The notes under the pieces are model-generated. The model had not been told where the DNA came from. It made no database searches and saw only the letters and a list, made by a program, of their open reading frames with translations. Both the position numbers and the translations under genes were made by a program. DNA of 7,468 nucleotides from Flavobacterium psychrophilum. GTDB lineage: Bacteria; Bacteroidota; Bacteroidia; Flavobacteriales; Flavobacteriaceae. The DNA is taken from assembly GCA_003243255.1 (NCBI GenBank), contig QFQM01000209.1:1-7468 (forward strand), given 5' to 3'. Of this stretch, positions 6,456 through 7,468 are shown one piece after another; the first letter of the stretch is position 1, and every line of letters begins with the position of its first letter.

Positions 6456-7468
6456 ATGAACAAAACTACTAAAAAACAGTGGGTCATACTACTGCTGCTT
6501 ATGTCTAAACGAATGTTTCATGCCTGTTTACTGGTGTGCACGCTCTCCGGAACGTTGCTTGCATTCAAAGGAAATTCACAGAGTCTCATGGAGACCAAGG
6601 TGAATGTGGAAGCAAACAACGCGCGACTGATTGATATTTTACTTCAGATTGAAAAACAAACGGACTTCCGCTTTTCCTATACGGATGAAGTCCGGCAGAT
6701 TGAGAAGATGAACGTCCATGCAAAAGGAATGAGGCTGAATCTTTTATTGGAAGAATTATCGCTAAAAGCCAAAGTGTCATTCAAGCAATGGAATGAAATG
6801 ATTGCCGTGGCAAAGAATAAAGTATCCGTCACGCTAAATGACCCGTTCCAGGTTAGTGGGAAAGTGGTGGATGCCGAAACGGGAGACCCTATACCGGGAG
6901 TAAATGTACTCGTGAAAGGAACCACGCAGGGGGTGGTCACACCCGCCAGTGGCGAATACTCATTGATGATCGATCACCCGTCGGCTATCTTACTTTTTTC
7001 TTTTATCGGCTATATCTCTCAGGAAGTAGAAGTAGGTCAACAGTCGGTTATTAATATCTCCATGGCACCTGACACGAAAACCTTGCAGGAGGTTGTGGTG
7101 ATCGGCTATGGAGAACAGTCACGGACCAAAGTGACCAGTGCAATTTCTCAGGTAAAACAAGATCAGCTAAGTCGTTATTCAGCCAGCAGCTTTGCCTTAC
7201 AACTAACTGGGAAAGCAGCCGGTGTAGTCATCAATGATGCTTCCGCACAGCCGGGCACTGATCCACAGATTGTCATACGTGGCCTGGGAACACTTACCGC
7301 CGGGAGAAACCCACTTATCGTAGTAGACGGCTTTCCTTTATCCGAGGGAACACCCTTTAATTCGATCAACCCTCAGGACATCGAGTCAGTGGAAATACTA
7401 AAGGATCCATCATCTGCCGCCATCTACGGGTCACGTGCAGCAAATGGTGTGATTTTGGTTTCGACAAA
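6456..7468 (+). CDS. SusC/RagA-family TonB-dependent receptor with STN domain (partial, C-terminus beyond right edge)
   Basis: 337 complete codons are present; the family is usually about 1000-1200 residues. The signal peptide lies within about 1-43. An STN domain (about 48-120, VNVEANNARLIDILLQIEKQTDFRFSY split at 49-75) marks a signal-transducing receptor. A carboxypeptidase-regulatory-like domain follows (about 131-205, QVSGKVVDAETGDPIPGVNV). The TonB-box region LQEVVVIGYG (210-219) precedes the plug domain (about 221 onward), with the SusC signatures IVVDGFPL (288-295) and VEILKDPSSAAIYGSRAANG (312-331). The beta-barrel is not in the window. It should import a bound nutrient across the outer membrane using TonB energy and report occupancy to the FecR-like protein encoded 144 bases upstream. 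A SusD-like lipoprotein gene is expected downstream. The substrate cannot be deduced. Met16 (6501) is an alternative start giving a shorter signal peptide; the leader ATTATAAAAACA favours 6456. Confidence 0.96.
   Translation, partial: MNKTTKKQWVILLLLMSKRMFHACLLVCTLSGTLLAFKGNSQSLMETKVNVEANNARLIDILLQIEKQTDFRFSYTDEVRQIEKMNVHAKGMRLNLLLEELSLKAKVSFKQWNEMIAVAKNKVSVTLNDPFQVSGKVVDAETGDPIPGVNVLVKGTTQGVVTPASGEYSLMIDHPSAILLFSFIGYISQEVEVGQQSVINISMAPDTKTLQEVVVIGYGEQSRTKVTSAISQVKQDQLSRYSASSFALQLTGKAAGVVINDASAQPGTDPQIVIRGLGTLTAGRNPLIVVDGFPLSEGTPFNSINPQDIESVEILKDPSSAAIYGSRAANGVILVST

Noticed and set aside
6586..7369. Three minus-strand frames inside the receptor gene
   Set aside because: They overlap the STN, carboxypeptidase-regulatory and plug domains of the SusC-like protein on the other strand; compositional shadows.
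1..7468. CRISPR array, tRNA, rRNA, transposase or phage genes
   Set aside because: No regularly spaced identical repeats, no cloverleaf, no rRNA-like segment and no transposase or integrase motif were seen on either strand.

Overview
The window looks like chromosomal DNA from a member of the Bacteroidota, probably a free-living Cytophagales or Chitinophagales type (the order is inference). The reasons are a SusC/RagA-type TonB-dependent receptor with an N-terminal STN domain, a Bacteroidota-style ECF sigma factor and FecR-type anti-sigma pair, a 'two-component regulator propeller' histidine kinase, A-rich rather than Shine-Dalgarno-type leaders before most genes, and one exact TAnnTTTG promoter element.

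Left half, minus strand: a large sensor histidine kinase (1-2849) runs off the left edge. It has a signal peptide, a periplasmic beta-propeller sensor, a Y_Y_Y domain, one membrane helix, a coiled-coil signalling helix and a HisKA H-box; the ATPase domain lies outside the window. A 508-base stretch with no convincing gene (2850-3357) separates it from an upstream same-strand LytTR-type response regulator (3358-4056), which is its most likely partner.

Middle: on the plus strand, divergent from the regulator, there is a candidate 50-residue lipoprotein-like gene (4173-4325), then about 260 bases of non-coding DNA.

Right half, plus strand: an ECF sigma factor (4588-5175, GTG start), a FecR-like anti-sigma factor (5331-6311) and the first 337 residues of a SusC/RagA receptor with STN domain (6456-7468, cut by the right edge). 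This is the standard cell-surface signalling layout. A substrate bound at the outer-membrane receptor is signalled through the STN domain to the periplasmic part of FecR, which frees the sigma factor to transcribe the receptor operon. A SusD-like gene would be expected next. The fecR-receptor gap holds two consecutive hairpins, and the sigma-fecR gap holds short direct repeats and a hairpin that reaches the fecR start codon.

The window thus joins two envelope signalling modules (a propeller kinase with LytTR regulator, and sigma/anti-sigma/receptor), probably at a nutrient or glycan uptake locus. The substrate cannot be read from this sequence. I see no tRNA, rRNA, CRISPR array or insertion sequence. 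All the large genes belong to known families; the least explained parts are the small ORF and the intergenic structures.
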